From Trifolium pratense (lineage: Eukaryota > Streptophyta > Magnoliopsida > Fabales > Fabaceae), in NCBI RefSeq assembly GCF_020283565.1, contig NC_060060.1, positions 38,874,001 to 38,938,000 on the forward strand: a stretch of DNA of 64,000 nt. The letters are read 5' to 3'. The stretch's first letter is position 1. Every line of letters starts with the position of its first letter. Positions 44,401-57,682 of the stretch are shown here, one piece after another. The translations under genes were made by a program, and so were the position numbers. The notes below the pieces were generated by a model. It made no database searches. It saw nothing but the letters and a program-made list of their open reading frames with translations, and was not told where the DNA came from.

Positions 44401-44990
44401 TTTTGTAATAATCTTTTTGGATATTTCAAGCAGTGTTGTCAACTGCTATGTGGCTTCTGCTATTTGTATGCAACGCTATTTGCTATTTCACATAGTAGAT
44501 TTTTGGCTTCCACTATTTTCCACAATCCGCTATTGATAACACTGATTTCAAGAATATGTCTTAAGGGTTTTATTGTATTAAAAGTGTGAACCGTCGCAAC
44601 ATCCTTTTGCTAGTAACCACTTATGTAAAATGAGTTAGATCTTAAATGGACTTAAACAAAGTATTATCTTAAATGTATATTTGTAAAAAGCTAAATAGCC
44701 ATCATTGTGTTATTCTCATCTATTCATCTTGCTATATATTTCTTTGTACCTTCCTTTAACTGCTCAATTTTTTTTCTCCATAGTTCTTTAAATTAGAAGA
44801 TGTTGCCATGGGCATATGGATTGAACAGTTTAAGAATAGTGGTAAAGAAGTGCACTATGAGAATGATGAGAGGTTTTTCAATGCTGGATGTGACTCAAAT
44901 TATGTACTTGCACATTATCAAAGCCCGCGGATGGTGCTATGCCTGTGGGAGAAACTGCAGAAAGAACACAAGCCAGAATGCTGTGAATAG
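41461..44990 (+). CDS. galectin-domain beta-1,3-galactosyltransferase (GT31, GALT1/GALT3-like)
   Basis: Type II Golgi glycosyltransferase, 644 residues from seven exons: 41461-42259, 42678-42913, 43007-43285, 43658-43786, 43986-44162, 44263-44370, 44784-44990. All introns are GT-AG and phases fit. A signal anchor covers residues about 7-23 ([17 protein letters not shown]). A galectin-like domain (residues about 165-345) contains [20 protein letters not shown]. The GT31 domain follows with [10 protein letters not shown], the KTDDDAF metal-binding DxD motif (about 491-497), [14 protein letters not shown] and LEDVAMGIW. Relatives add galactose to hydroxyproline of arabinogalactan proteins (GALT2-6) or build Lewis-a on N-glycans (GALT1), and sequence alone does not say which. 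The start fits the family N-terminus MK.WYGGLL; ATG 41467 is an alternative. In-frame upstream ATGs at 41404 and 41413 would extend it but probably lie in a leader intron. Confidence 0.93.
44431..44544. mobile_element. 114-bp hAT-type MITE in a galactosyltransferase intron
   Basis: The ends are CAGTGTTGTCAA and, inverse, CAGTGTTATCAA. A perfect 8-bp direct repeat ATTTCAAG flanks it (44423-44430, 44545-44552), the TSD size of hAT transposons. The interior has several TGCTATTT words typical of this family. It lies in intron 44371-44783. Confidence 0.92.
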
Positions 44991-45495
44991 ATATCAAAGT
45001 TTTTTTATCTTATAATTAATAACTCTATTGATTCTGAAATGTTTAAGTTATATATGTTTGTCATCACTAATCAGATCTTTGTATCCTACTGTTCATTGAT
45101 TTATTTATTAATTAATTCTAACCATTTCAGTAAAAAGAATTAGTTTCACACTCAAAACTATTCTGAATTCCAGTTTGACTTCCCATGACACAGCATATTT
45201 GATGTTTCATCCTTCATGAACATTTATGCTTCCATCAGTACTTGAGACATTTTATTTTTTGTATGGAAATTTAGTATAAATAATACAAAAAACTGTTTTG
45301 CTTGCTTGTAAGTTTACTATAATACGGTGGAACAAAAAAAAATAAAAAATTACTATAATACTAAGTTACTTCCTCGGTCGCAAAATATAAGTAAAATCTA
45401 GTCAATAAAAATTCATATATTTGGTGTAAAATTTAGACCAGATACATTAACTTTTGTTGACTTATTTAATGTAAAAGTTAGAAATATAGCAATTT

Positions 45496-45641
45496 GTCCC
45501 CATGAGCTTAGCTCAATTGGTTGGGACATCAGCATTTTATATGCAGGAGCCAGGGTTCGAACCCTGGACACTCCACTTATCCATCTTTAAAGATGGAATT
45601 TCAAGCCACTAGGCTACCTGACCAAAAAAAAAAAAAAAAAA
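45496..45641 (+). mobile_element. intact tRNA-derived SINE
   Basis: The 146-bp body has A box TAGCTCAATTGGT near 45,509 and B box GGTTCGAACCC near 45,556 (the internal polymerase III promoter), ending in an A-run of about 19. The 16-bp sequence AGAAATATAGCAATTT flanks it perfectly (45480-45495 and 45642-45657). The perfect TSD suggests a recent insertion. Confidence 0.95.
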
Positions 45642-46184
45642 AGAAATATAGCAATTTTTTTTAATATAGTATGCATTAATAGAGTATTACAATTTACTAA
45701 TATGGTGTTGGGAGAGTTGATAGCATGACTCTTCTAAAAAAAAACATCATATTTTATTCATGGAGTCGTTCATTTAAGGAGACAGCTAAACCCAGGAAAA
45801 GAAAGATGAATGTTTCGAATTAGTCTCATAATAGGTTCAAATTACCTGAGCCTTGAAGATAGCTGGAGGCATCCTAATTACTATAGATTAGAAAGAAGAA
45901 GGAAAAAAAATGTTATCGTTAAAGTTGAGCCGATGGTTGCAAACCCTAGGATCTTGTGATTTTCTTTTTATTGGATTATTATGATGATTTTTTTATCAAA
46001 AAATAAAGTCTGTTTTACAAGTATTCAATAGAACTAATATTTATATCTTTTTCTTTTTATGTCATATTTAGCAGCTAGTTCAACCAGGAGTTTACCATAT
46101 ACATACACTTCATGCAACACCAATTTTTCCAAGCAGAGACTTAAGAACCCTTGGTTAGTTGACATTAACTGTTGCACTGTTGCA

Positions 46185-46186
<2 letters not shown>

Positions 46187-46257
<71 letters not shown>
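46187..46257. repeat. (AT)n microsatellite
   Basis: About 35 AT units. It produces spurious Tyr-Ile open frames on both strands. Confidence 0.97.
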
Positions 46258-46266
<9 letters not shown>

Positions 46267-46707
46267 TCTCTCCACATAATAGAAGGGTATGCGGTGGAAG
46301 ATATGAAAACAAGCAGATCCACATGTTTAGTAGTTTAAAAGGTGACTCGTGTTGTGGCCAAATCATGTGGTCTATATCTGATTAAACAATATATTAATGA
46401 TTAAAAAACACTAATACTATAGTAAAACATTAGGACAAGATAGATAGGGGTTCAGTTTTGGATTTAAGAATTTGAATGGAATTCGTAGTGTAATCACCTA
46501 CTCTTAATATACAGTAGTAATTTACAATTAGTGGCCAGAATTAATTTAATTAATAAGGTACAAAACCAATTGAAAGGTCCAATTAACAAATGCCTTGTAC
46601 GCAAACAGATCATGACTAAGCGTGCCACTAAAGGAAAGGTTCCTAATAATATAAGATTCAAATCCAAGTTATGGTTAAACTTATGTGGATGTTTCATATT
46701 GCATTCT

Positions 46708-46845
46708 TTTTTTTTTTACAGCGACGAGATAATGAAGTTATCATAAATTCACAACATAAGTGAGAATTGAAGTTCGAACTCTATCATGACGTTCAGCTTA
46801 ATAATTTTGATATTATTTTGTCAATTAAACTATAACTTGTGGACC
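46708..46845 (-). mobile_element. antisense tRNA-derived SINE, diverged
   Basis: Minus-strand reading gives TTATAGTTTAATTGACAA (A-box-like), GAGTTCGAACTT (B-box-like) and a terminal A-run, seen as the T-run at 46,708-46,718. A weak TSD (ATTGC..TC on both sides) is possible but not clean. Confidence 0.65.
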
Positions 46846-47962
46846 ACATTGCTCCTTTTTTCAATAGTAACAAAAGAAAAGAAATAAAGTGAGAAAAACA
46901 TATCAACAATAAATTATGGTAAGGATATTTGGCCTCTTAAGTAAGTAATTAGAGAAAAAAGAATATGTCAGTCAATATCAATCATGTTTTTCGCCACACC
47001 ACCCTACTAATTTCCACTTTCTTAATATGATGTGGAAGAATGCATCATTCTTATTGGTGGTCAGTGTAAAATTAATTTACACTGACGATGCGTAGTCTTT
47101 AAACTCAACTAATTAGGAGTCAGATTCTTAATTCCTTCCAATGTTTGAGAAAATTTGATTGAAAGAGAATTCACTTTTATGTCCCGTAAATTTTCAAAAT
47201 TAATCATCATTATAGTAGAAACTTCGTACCTATATTATAGTATAAAAAAAGTAAAAAAATATCGTTTGGTTATTTTTGTTTTTAATTAGAAAATATTGTG
47301 GAAAAATAGGAACAATATCATTATTTTTTTTAAGTGCTAATTATTTATTTGAAAAATGCTAATCAGTGATTCAAAGTACTGGATAAGGAAGTCGAAAATA
47401 GAAAAATTGTGTTAAAAGATATATATTCAATATTAATTTTCTTTACCCTTATTTATTTATTATAAAGACGAGAAAAAAAATTAATTTTGTACTATTGAAA
47501 TTTCCATGGTTCAATATACATCCGTGTGCTATAATATGCTACAAATATTTTCTGTGTTCATTTTAGAAAAAAGTAAATACAAATTTCTTTGTTCAAGGTG
47601 TTGGACATTTTATTGAATAAATTATACTACAGCTAATTTTTAAAATTAAAGATCATAGTCAAAATCACATTTTAGATAAGGAAAGACGATAAGGATGTGA
47701 TCAAATACTACCCAAAAATGCTACTACAAGTTTAACACGTAACCAAGCTACAACCCACAAGACATTAACAAGGACAAAGTTATTCCATATCATTAGAAAT
47801 CATAATCAACAGTATTTACCCCAAAAAGACAAATAAATCATAATCAACAATACGAGAGAACATAATAAAAAAAATACATTGCGACTGTACATAAAGTTTG
47901 CCACACCTTTGCTTGACGTGGAACAATCATATTGGTTTGTGTGGTCTGGATAAAAAAATATT

Positions 47963-48123
47963 GGAAAATGTTATTTAGACACAATATTTTAACAAAAATA
48001 CAACAAAACTACATTTTTTATTTTTTTTAATACTTATTGCATACCTCGATATTCGTGATGTAAGTGGAGAAAGTACGATGTCGTATTTTTGTCCAACTAT
48101 TTTGTGTTTACATAGCACATCTC
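47963..48123. mobile_element. MITE related to the 40,081-40,261 element
   Basis: Left end GGAAAATGTTATTTAGACAC and a partly inverse right end (TTTTTGTCCAACTATTTTGTG, about 48,087-48,107) mirror the element at 40,081. No clear TSD was found. Confidence 0.6.
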
Positions 48124-48488
48124 AAAAACATTCAACACTTTATGGTAGTAACATAAACGATGCTCTTGTGTTCTTTTTCTCCATGCAGGAGTACTATTAT
48201 TTGCTTACTTATTTAATTATCAATGAAACCAGTAACAATCTTGAATTTTTTAGAAATTCAATTTATAATTATTGCTTACAAAAAAATTGGTACTACATCG
48301 TCCTTAAATATAAGATTCATTTGAAAATTTATGGATAGTAAAAAGGAGAATGTTAAAGAGTGTCCTGGAACGGAACAATGGTTAAAGAAGCAAAAATAGT
48401 AATATAATATTGAAAATATATTGCATTTAATTTCTTGGAATTTTTTTTAAAAAAACTTTTCTATTCAAAATTTTGTTTTTATTTCTAC

Positions 48489-48637
48489 GGTCTTACTAAC
48501 GAGTGCCTCCGGGACACTCTTTAAGCACTCAATTTAAAGAAATTTTTTATTCAAAAAATTAAACAGTACAACTTCCAATGCGTTGACTTTATACATTTTC
48601 TTAAAAAATATCTTGAAAGCACTTGTTAACATTTGCC
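48489..48637. mobile_element. Mutator-like MITE related to the nested element at 34,218
   Basis: It shares CTAACGAGTGCC, GACACTCTTTAAG and TTTAAAGAAAT with the 34,218-34,384 element. Its right end is the inverse of GGCAAATGTTAACAAGTG. No clean 9-bp TSD is visible, so it is older. Confidence 0.7.
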
Positions 48638-48883
48638 AAAAATAAAATTCAAGAAAATCTCATAAATGCCAATGTTTCTTTTACTTGATTTTCAAATATA
48701 TATAGTTCAATATTTTGTAAAAATCTAGTGTGTTTTGCTAAACTTGATCATATTGTTACTTTTTCAATGGTCTTTTTTTTTGTCTAGTTTAATAACTAAA
48801 CTTACACAATATAAATATAAATGTAAAGATGTGAATTGTGAGGAATCTAAAATTCAAACTATAACCTCCACAATAATACTCTT

Positions 48884-49093
48884 GAGTCAGTTTGGATTAG
48901 CTTATTTTTGAGATTATGCAAACAACTTATGCAATATAAATTAAGTTTTATGTTATTTTATAAGTTAACACTAGTGAAAATTGTATTTTTATAAGCTATT
49001 TTATCATAAACTACCTTGACAAACTTATAAAATACATTAAAATTGCATAAGCTGTTAGCACAAGCTCAAAAATAAGCTAATCCAAACGGTCCC
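48884..49093. mobile_element. Tourist-like MITE, copy B
   Basis: The ends GAGTCAGTTTGGATT and, inverse, GGGACCGTTTGGATT, plus internal ATTATGCAAACAACTTATGC and a length of 210 bp, match copy A at 6974-7184. The flanks (CTT/TTA) only weakly support a TSD. Confidence 0.75.
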
Positions 49094-49840
49094 TTAATAA
49101 CTAGCAATTGAAATACTCTTGGATGATCTTTTTCAACAATTTTTTTTTTGTTTTCACCACCAATATACGATTTATTGGACCGCATAATTTAATTCGAACA
49201 GTTTTAACTTCAAGTGATTTCAATTCCCTCCCAATTATAATTCGGGAGATTGAACCATGGTTCTTCCTATCAAATCTAGAGTGATCACTATTAAACCAAT
49301 GAAAGAGTTTTTCACATGGTGTAGTTAACTTAGCCGCAAAGACAAACACAAAAATGAAATAAAAAAATGCACTACTATTAGTAAATCTGTTGGCGATTTT
49401 AATTAACCACTAGTAATTAATTAATTTTAATTAAGTTTGATGATAGTGAAAACAAACAAGTTCGAAACAAAAGTTGAATAGAAGATTCACGAACTACTTG
49501 GCTGGCCCACAGAAAGAAGCGTGTCGATTCCCCATTCTCGTCCTCTCGTTTCACAAACACCACTTACACATTTAAAGGGTATTATTGCCTTTTCAATCAA
49601 CACGTAACTAACTTTTGTACACAAACAAACCCACCGTGTGTGTGTGTCCAACACAAGCACCTTCTTTGCTTTGCTTTAAGTACAAACACATTTCACCCAC
49701 AAACCCTAATTTCTTACTCTTTCTTCTTCAATTCAATTTTCAATTTTCCCCCAAATTCAAATTTCAACAATTCAATTTCATCACAATTTTCAAATCCTAG
49801 CTTGCGGAAACAAATTGTAAAACGGCGTTTCAATTTCAAT

Positions 49841-51562
49841 ATGGTAGCAGAAGCCGAAATTCTATGTCAACAAACCATTTCTATGTTGGATGTAAAGTAT
49901 CATCTTTGCATTGCAAAAGAACACAACGTTAAGGTTGAGAATTCACCTACCTCTCCACAACCTTCTCTTCCAATCTTTGCCCATGTAAGGATTTTTTCTT
50001 ATTCTATTATCTTTTTCAATTCAATTCAATCCCTCTGTTTTTCCATTTTTTCACCTATTAGTTTGTATTTCAATTCAATTTCATATCATGTTTGTTTTAT
50101 TTTGTTAAAGAATTGGTTTTTACGTTACCCTTTTAGGTTATTAGTTGAAGCTTATAACCTTAAATTGGTGGGTTTTATTGGGTGATTAATTATGTGTAAT
50201 CAGTTTGGATTTAGCTGTAAATTTGGCCTAGTTTATTTTCATTTCTGAATCAGGATCTATGTTTTTTGTTTGTTTGATAATATTGTGGGGAAGATCTAAT
50301 ATACTCATGTGATGTTTTCTGAGATTGTTGAACCTGAATTTTGGAATTAAAATTTGAACTTGAATTTGGAGCTAGAATTTGGAATTTGAAACCTCAATTT
50401 TGTTTGTTTAACTTATGTTTTATTCATTTATTGCCTTCAACTGTTCAACTAATGATCCCTGTTGAAATAGCTTGCTACAATTCTATAAAATTTGTTATTT
50501 CAACCTTTTTCTAAGTGGATGGCTTTAGTGTTATGCTGACTGTATGTTTTTGTGTATTATTAGGCTGTGAGTTGCTCCGAGATCATTAAAGATTCCATGT
50601 TGGAGACCCCGGCGAAGATGTTTATCCCAAATGTATGTTCTGGTAGCTATGCCGATATTGGTCCACGGGGATCTATGGATGATGAACACATTCAGATAGA
50701 TGATCTAGCTTGTCACCTTGGATTTGTGTTCAAGTACGCGATACCAAGTGCGTTTTATGCAGTTTTTGATGGGCATGGTGGGTCTGAAGCGGCTTCTTTT
50801 GTTAAGAGGAATGCTATGAAGTTATTTTTTGAAGATGCTGATATGCTACAATCATATGATACTGATGGGTGTTTTTTCGAGAAGCTGGAGGACTCTCATA
50901 GGAGAGCTTTTGTACAGGCAGATCTTGCGTTGGCACATGAACAAAGTGTTAGTAGTTCATGTGGGACTACAGCAATTACTGCCCTTGTACTTGGAAGACA
51001 TTTGCTTGTTGCTAATGCCGGTGACTGTCGAGCAGTTCTTTGCAGGAGAGGTGCAGCTGTTGAGATGTCTCAAGATCACAAACCAAGTTATTTACCTGAA
51101 CGAAGGAGAGTGGAGGAGATAGGCGGCTACATTGATGATGGGTATCTTAACGGTTATCTCTCGGTAACTCGTTCCCTCGGGGATTGGGACTTAAAATTTC
51201 CACTCGGTGCTGCATCTCCTCTTATTGCTGAGCCAGATGTTCAACTGGTTACATTGACAGAAGAGGATGAGTTCTTGATCATTGCGTGTGATGGGATTTG
51301 GGATGTAATGTCTAGCCAAGTTGCAGTTAGTCTTGTTCGCCGTGGATTAAGAAGGCACAACGACCCACATCAAAGTGCCAGAGATCTAGTCAAGGAAGCA
51401 CTGCGCCTGAATACATCCGATAATCTCACTGTGATAGTTATATGTTTGTCACCTGTTGAAAACTTTGCTGAATCGTGTCCACCTCAAAGGCGAAGATTCA
51501 AAGCTTGCAGTATTTCTGAAGAGGCTCGTAATAGATTGAAGAGCTTGATAGAGGGAAATTGA
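49841..51562 (+). CDS. protein phosphatase 2C (PPM family, plant group G-like)
   Basis: Mn/Mg-dependent Ser/Thr phosphatase of 380 residues from two exons, 49841-49984 and 50564-51562. The catalytic motifs are intact: SGSYADIGPRGSMDDEH (74-90), FYAVFDGHGG (112-121) with the metal-binding aspartate, DCRAVLCRRG, SVTRSLGDWDLKF, FLIIACDGIWDVMS and TSDNLTVIVI. The C-terminal CPPQRRRFKACSISEEAR is typical of a plant PP2C subgroup that I place near group G (AtPP2CG1 and relatives). The first 48 residues form a poorly conserved extension in exon 1. ATG 49841 is the first in-frame ATG after a pyrimidine-rich leader. Group membership is from memory; the PP2C assignment is certain. Confidence 0.95.
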
Positions 51563-53123
51563 CTGTAAATGCAATTCTTGTGATTCATAAATGTTATAAT
51601 TAAAAGATTAATCTGTTTTTAAGGCTGTTTTAGAGATATAGAATAGAAAAGCAGTCAACAGTTTTGTAGGGATAGAAGGGTAGTAAATTTGGTGAGGGTT
51701 AGAGAAGGTTTAGATATATTTAATTGGAGGGGTGTTTTTGGGTTATGTTGGTATTTGTAGAGACAGTTGTAGCTAAATTTTGGCGGAGTAGATTAAATCC
51801 CTCACCATTGTGGTTTTGATTTCATATTGTTGAATCTGTAAATATAAATGATCTGTGTCCTGTTTGCATAAACACAACTTCATTCAATGCTTATATAGCT
51901 TAATAAGTGTGTTTATGTACATATAACTTGTCTTTATAACAAAAGATAAAGTAAAGTCTAATTTTGTTGTCATATAAGTTAAGGTATAAGCTGTTTGTAT
52001 AAGCTAATCATTAGATTTGTTAGGCAATTCTTCTGGTGGCATGTTGCATTGGATGGTTGAGTGCAAACTTGATTTTTTACTTGTTTGAACTTAGAATCTT
52101 TGTTATTGTTCTCATGTTCTTTCAAGGGTTCATGGATATGCTTGGCCCTCTTATCTTTGTAGGGCATGGAACAATTGGCATCATAAAAGCCTAATCACTT
52201 ATCGAGTGTGAGAAGCACTGCATTCAGTTAAAGATTTTCCACTAGTTTGTCTTTTGGAATGGAGCCAATGAGTTGCTAATGTCCAACCAAATATCGAGGC
52301 CTTGGTAAGATGTGTAAGGCCGTTATTTCTTTATCTTAGAAATTGTAAACGAATGACTCAAAATTGCTTCCAATCTACAACTCCAAGTATCAAATGATGG
52401 CAGTGTACAGTTTGAGATATAATAAAATCTACATTGATATACTAATGCATTTTGGTCAAGTGGCTAAGAGCTTAATTCAAGTAGTGTGTGTGAGTGAAGG
52501 AAAAAAGTGTGTGGGGGAGTTTTGCTCTATTATGAGTCTATTCCTCTAAACTCAAATTAAACCAAGAGTCTAAAACAAAACATATATAACCAAAAAATTA
52601 TCTTAATTAGTTGTTTGGAAAAGACAAATTGTTACTACTTTGTTTTAAAATTGTCTCTCATGAACCATTTTTAGACAAATCAAAACATAATACTATACTC
52701 ATTTATTAATACCATGCATTACAAATGATTTGTTTCAATGATACACACTCGAGTGATTAGTACTTAGTGTTGATGAGATTGATTTAATTTCTCCCTGTTG
52801 AATCTCCATACCCAATTTAGTACTGTTTGAACTATAGCTGGCAAAAGAGAGGTGAACATTCTCATTTGTAATAATCTTGTTTAATTTTAATCAAAAATTA
52901 TACGTTGTAAGTACTAAGTATATTTTGTGTCCCTCCAATCAAATTATCAGTACGTTATTTCGTCCAAAAAGCACAACCAAGTAGAGAATAAAATAAGATA
53001 AATAAACATTATCATAACAAAAACATGAACGGTCCAAGTCCAAGCTTCAAAGCAAAGGCTGAATTTGTTGGCGAGGAGGAATAGAAAATAAATATAAAAG
53101 TGTTATATTAACAAAAAGTTGAC
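51563..53123. other. intergenic region after PP2C
   Basis: About 300 bp of 3' UTR/terminator-like sequence is followed by AT-rich spacer. Around 51,890-52,010, AAGCTGTTTGTATAAGCTAA is a MITE-like remnant. No gene was found. Confidence 0.4.
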
Positions 53124-53304
53124 CAGTAATAGTTAGTTGGTTCAGTGATGATTGACACTGAATTTGGTAGGGATGATCACAGTTCGATCCCCTGCAATTG
53201 CGATCGGAAGGGGACTGATATCACTTGATGTCAAAATTGACCCTGAACAAAATTAGATGGTCAAGTGGGCCGGATACCGATGACAAAAATCAAAATATTA
53301 AAAT
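53124..53304 (+). mobile_element. tRNA-derived SINE (legume type)
   Basis: The body begins CAGTAATAGTTAGTTGGTTC (A box) and has CAGTTCGATCCCC (B box), then GATCGGAAGGGGACTG and GGGCCGGATACCGATGAC. AAAAGTTGAC flanks both ends (53114-53123, 53305-53314). It lies about 440 bp upstream of the LPD start. Confidence 0.88.
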
Positions 53305-53609
53305 AAAAGTTGACTCATATCTCGGAAAGACATCAATTTCTTTTTATAAACTTTTTGGTGAGTAAACTTGTAGTAAATTTTAAATAGTAAATTTTAAATT
53401 GAAAAATTAATTTATATTTTACATTTTAAAAAAGTTTATTAGACAAGTTTTATGACAAGACATTAGTTAGCAATTTTCTTTTCTATTATAAATAAATAAA
53501 AAAATAACAATCCCCAATAACGGAGAGCCACAAAGGCATGATCCAAGGGCTGTGACTAAATATCAAAGTAATCAATGACATAAAATCAGACATTAAAATT
53601 AATTACAAT

Positions 53610-53625
53610 TATTTATAAATATTAA
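53610..53625 (+). promoter_or_regulatory. possible TATA box of the LPD gene
   Basis: ATTTATAAATATT, about 120-135 bp upstream of the start codon, sits at a plausible distance for a plant TATA box. The region is AT-rich, so the match could be chance. Confidence 0.35.
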
Positions 53626-53688
53626 AGAAAAAGGGCATTGGTTTTAAATATTTATTCAGTGTTAGGTCTGAGAGAAAAAGAAAAATAG

Positions 53689-55816
<2,128 letters not shown>

Positions 55817-57682
55817 GGAGCTGGTTGCTTCTTTATTCTCTTGTTTTCATTTTTGTCCAAGGATTTTACCTTGACTTGGAGAAGATACTTTGTGTGTTAA
55901 ATTTAGATTCAGGTTTTCATATACAAATTAGCCCTTTATTTACATCTCTATGCATATGCATAATAAGAGGAATTATTGTGTTGTTTTTTTATCGTTGCTG
56001 AATAATATTTTCTCTCCTTATATCAGGAGCACAATCTTGTAATTTTGACTGTTGGGTGAAATCAACTCAATCCCATGCTTCTGACCACCACTTTGAGTGA
56101 TCCGTATAATTTATTTTCATCGACTCATTTTTCTTCACTTAGCATCAGTTATCAGCGAGTCTCGAACCAATACATTTAGTATTTCACTGAAGAATCAATT
56201 TCTGTGAGAGAACCATTTCTACTTTGATGAGATAATTGTTCCTGCAGGAATGAACACAAGGGGTCTTTACTGACTAGGTCAATCTCCCTATTCATAGAGT
56301 TGATAGATGTCCATGATTTGTGAATCTCGAAAACTCTTATGAGATTAGGAGTCATGTGACATGCGTAGTTTATTACAAGCTACGCTTAGACTTCCCGCAA
56401 GCTTATTTCTGGAATAATTATTAAAAAATACACCTTCAAAATGAACCTTTGAAGAATCTACATGTCGTAGCAAGATTCCAAGCGCATGTTTGGTATCACC
56501 GTGTAACTTCTATAAAATTACAACAACTTACTGTAATTTTGACAACTCGATCATAATGTCCTAACATGCACTAAACGTGAATTTCAGTGCCCTTGCTTTA
56601 TATTTGGAGAAATAAAAAGTCACACTGTATGTCCTTCCAACTCCAACTCTATAGTGTGTAGCTTTAAGGAATTGCAGGGTATAAACATCAGGATGTGAAA
56701 AGTGACTGTCGTAAATCAAAACACCTTAATTAATCTATATTAGACAGAAATGTAAGTAATTCACAACATCCAATGAGTTCATTGTCACTGAAGAAAAGAT
56801 CTTTGTTCTGAACGAAAGTAATGTGGCCAATGATGTGGTAGCCAACGTAGAGCGAGCGGTAGTCGCCGAAAGGTGACATGGAGAACTGATTGATGTGGTG
56901 ATTTGAATGGGAAAAGCGAAAGTTGTGTGTGTGTGTGTGTGTGTGTTGAGTAGAGGTACGACATTCTGAGCATTACATGATACTTCGAAGAATATATGTC
57001 AAGGGTGGTGGTACTGGTAGCTGCCGTGAATTCATGACATTCTGAGCATTACATGATACTTCGAAGAATATATGTCAAGGGTGGTGGTACTGGTAGCTGC
57101 CGTGAATTCATTTAGTTACTTTCTACACACTGAATTCATTTAATTAAAACTATCCATACACACACCACTTAAAAATCTGGGATAGCAAAAGTAGATGATT
57201 AGTATATTCATTGATCTCTTCTGGCTTAAAACCAGACATTAAATCAAGCTTTTTTTTGCAAGAAAATTGTTTCTAGTTATTACTAGATAACAATTCAACT
57301 GTGTTCCAAAAACAACTATAGAGGAATTCAAAAAATAGAATAGGAAACTGGACAAACAATTATTCATGTAAACAGTACTTTAAGGAGTTGTGAATGACTT
57401 GTTCTTTGAGGCTCTCTTCATGGAATTAACCAAATTACCAAAATGTCAGTCTAAAATTTACACCTGTGAATATTAGTCACATGTTTTCCTCATCCACATC
57501 AAGTACCACATCATTTGAAAGCAATCTAAATCTTGAACTTCAAAATCATCATCACCCACTAATGTGATCAAACATCTTTTTCATATTGAGAGGTGAAGAC
57601 ATTTCGAGCAACAGCTGATAATCAACTCAAGACAAAATCATAAATAATTCACGAAGGTGGCAACTCCATGCTTGAACTTCCT
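55817..57682. other. intergenic region between convergent LPD and SWC5 genes
   Basis: It contains both 3' UTRs, a (GT)n tract at 56,924-56,946 and the 76-bp tandem duplication listed next. No gene was found. Confidence 0.5.
56960..57111. repeat. perfect 76-bp tandem duplication
   Basis: GACATTCTGAGCATTACATG starts at 56,960 and again at 57,036. The two 76-bp copies appear identical, ending GCCGTGAATTCAT. They lie just downstream of a (GT)n tract. Confidence 0.95.

Larger units (their letters stand above)
44991..49840. other. intergenic region between the galactosyltransferase and PP2C genes
   Basis: It is AT-rich spacer. It holds the SINEs, the microsatellite and the MITE copies listed separately, plus a small palindrome TGTAAAATTAATTTACA near 47,066. 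No further gene was found. The last 200 bases before the PP2C start are pyrimidine-rich (many TTCAATTTTC words), as in plant 5' leaders. Confidence 0.6.

Noticed and set aside
45496..45600. Candidate functional tRNA gene (A and B boxes)
   Set aside because: There is no cloverleaf acceptor stem; the poly(A) tail and target duplication show it is a SINE.
46034..46385. Open frames on both strands at about 46.1-46.4 kb
   Set aside because: They are created by the (AT)n tract; the flanking codons show no conservation pattern I recognise.
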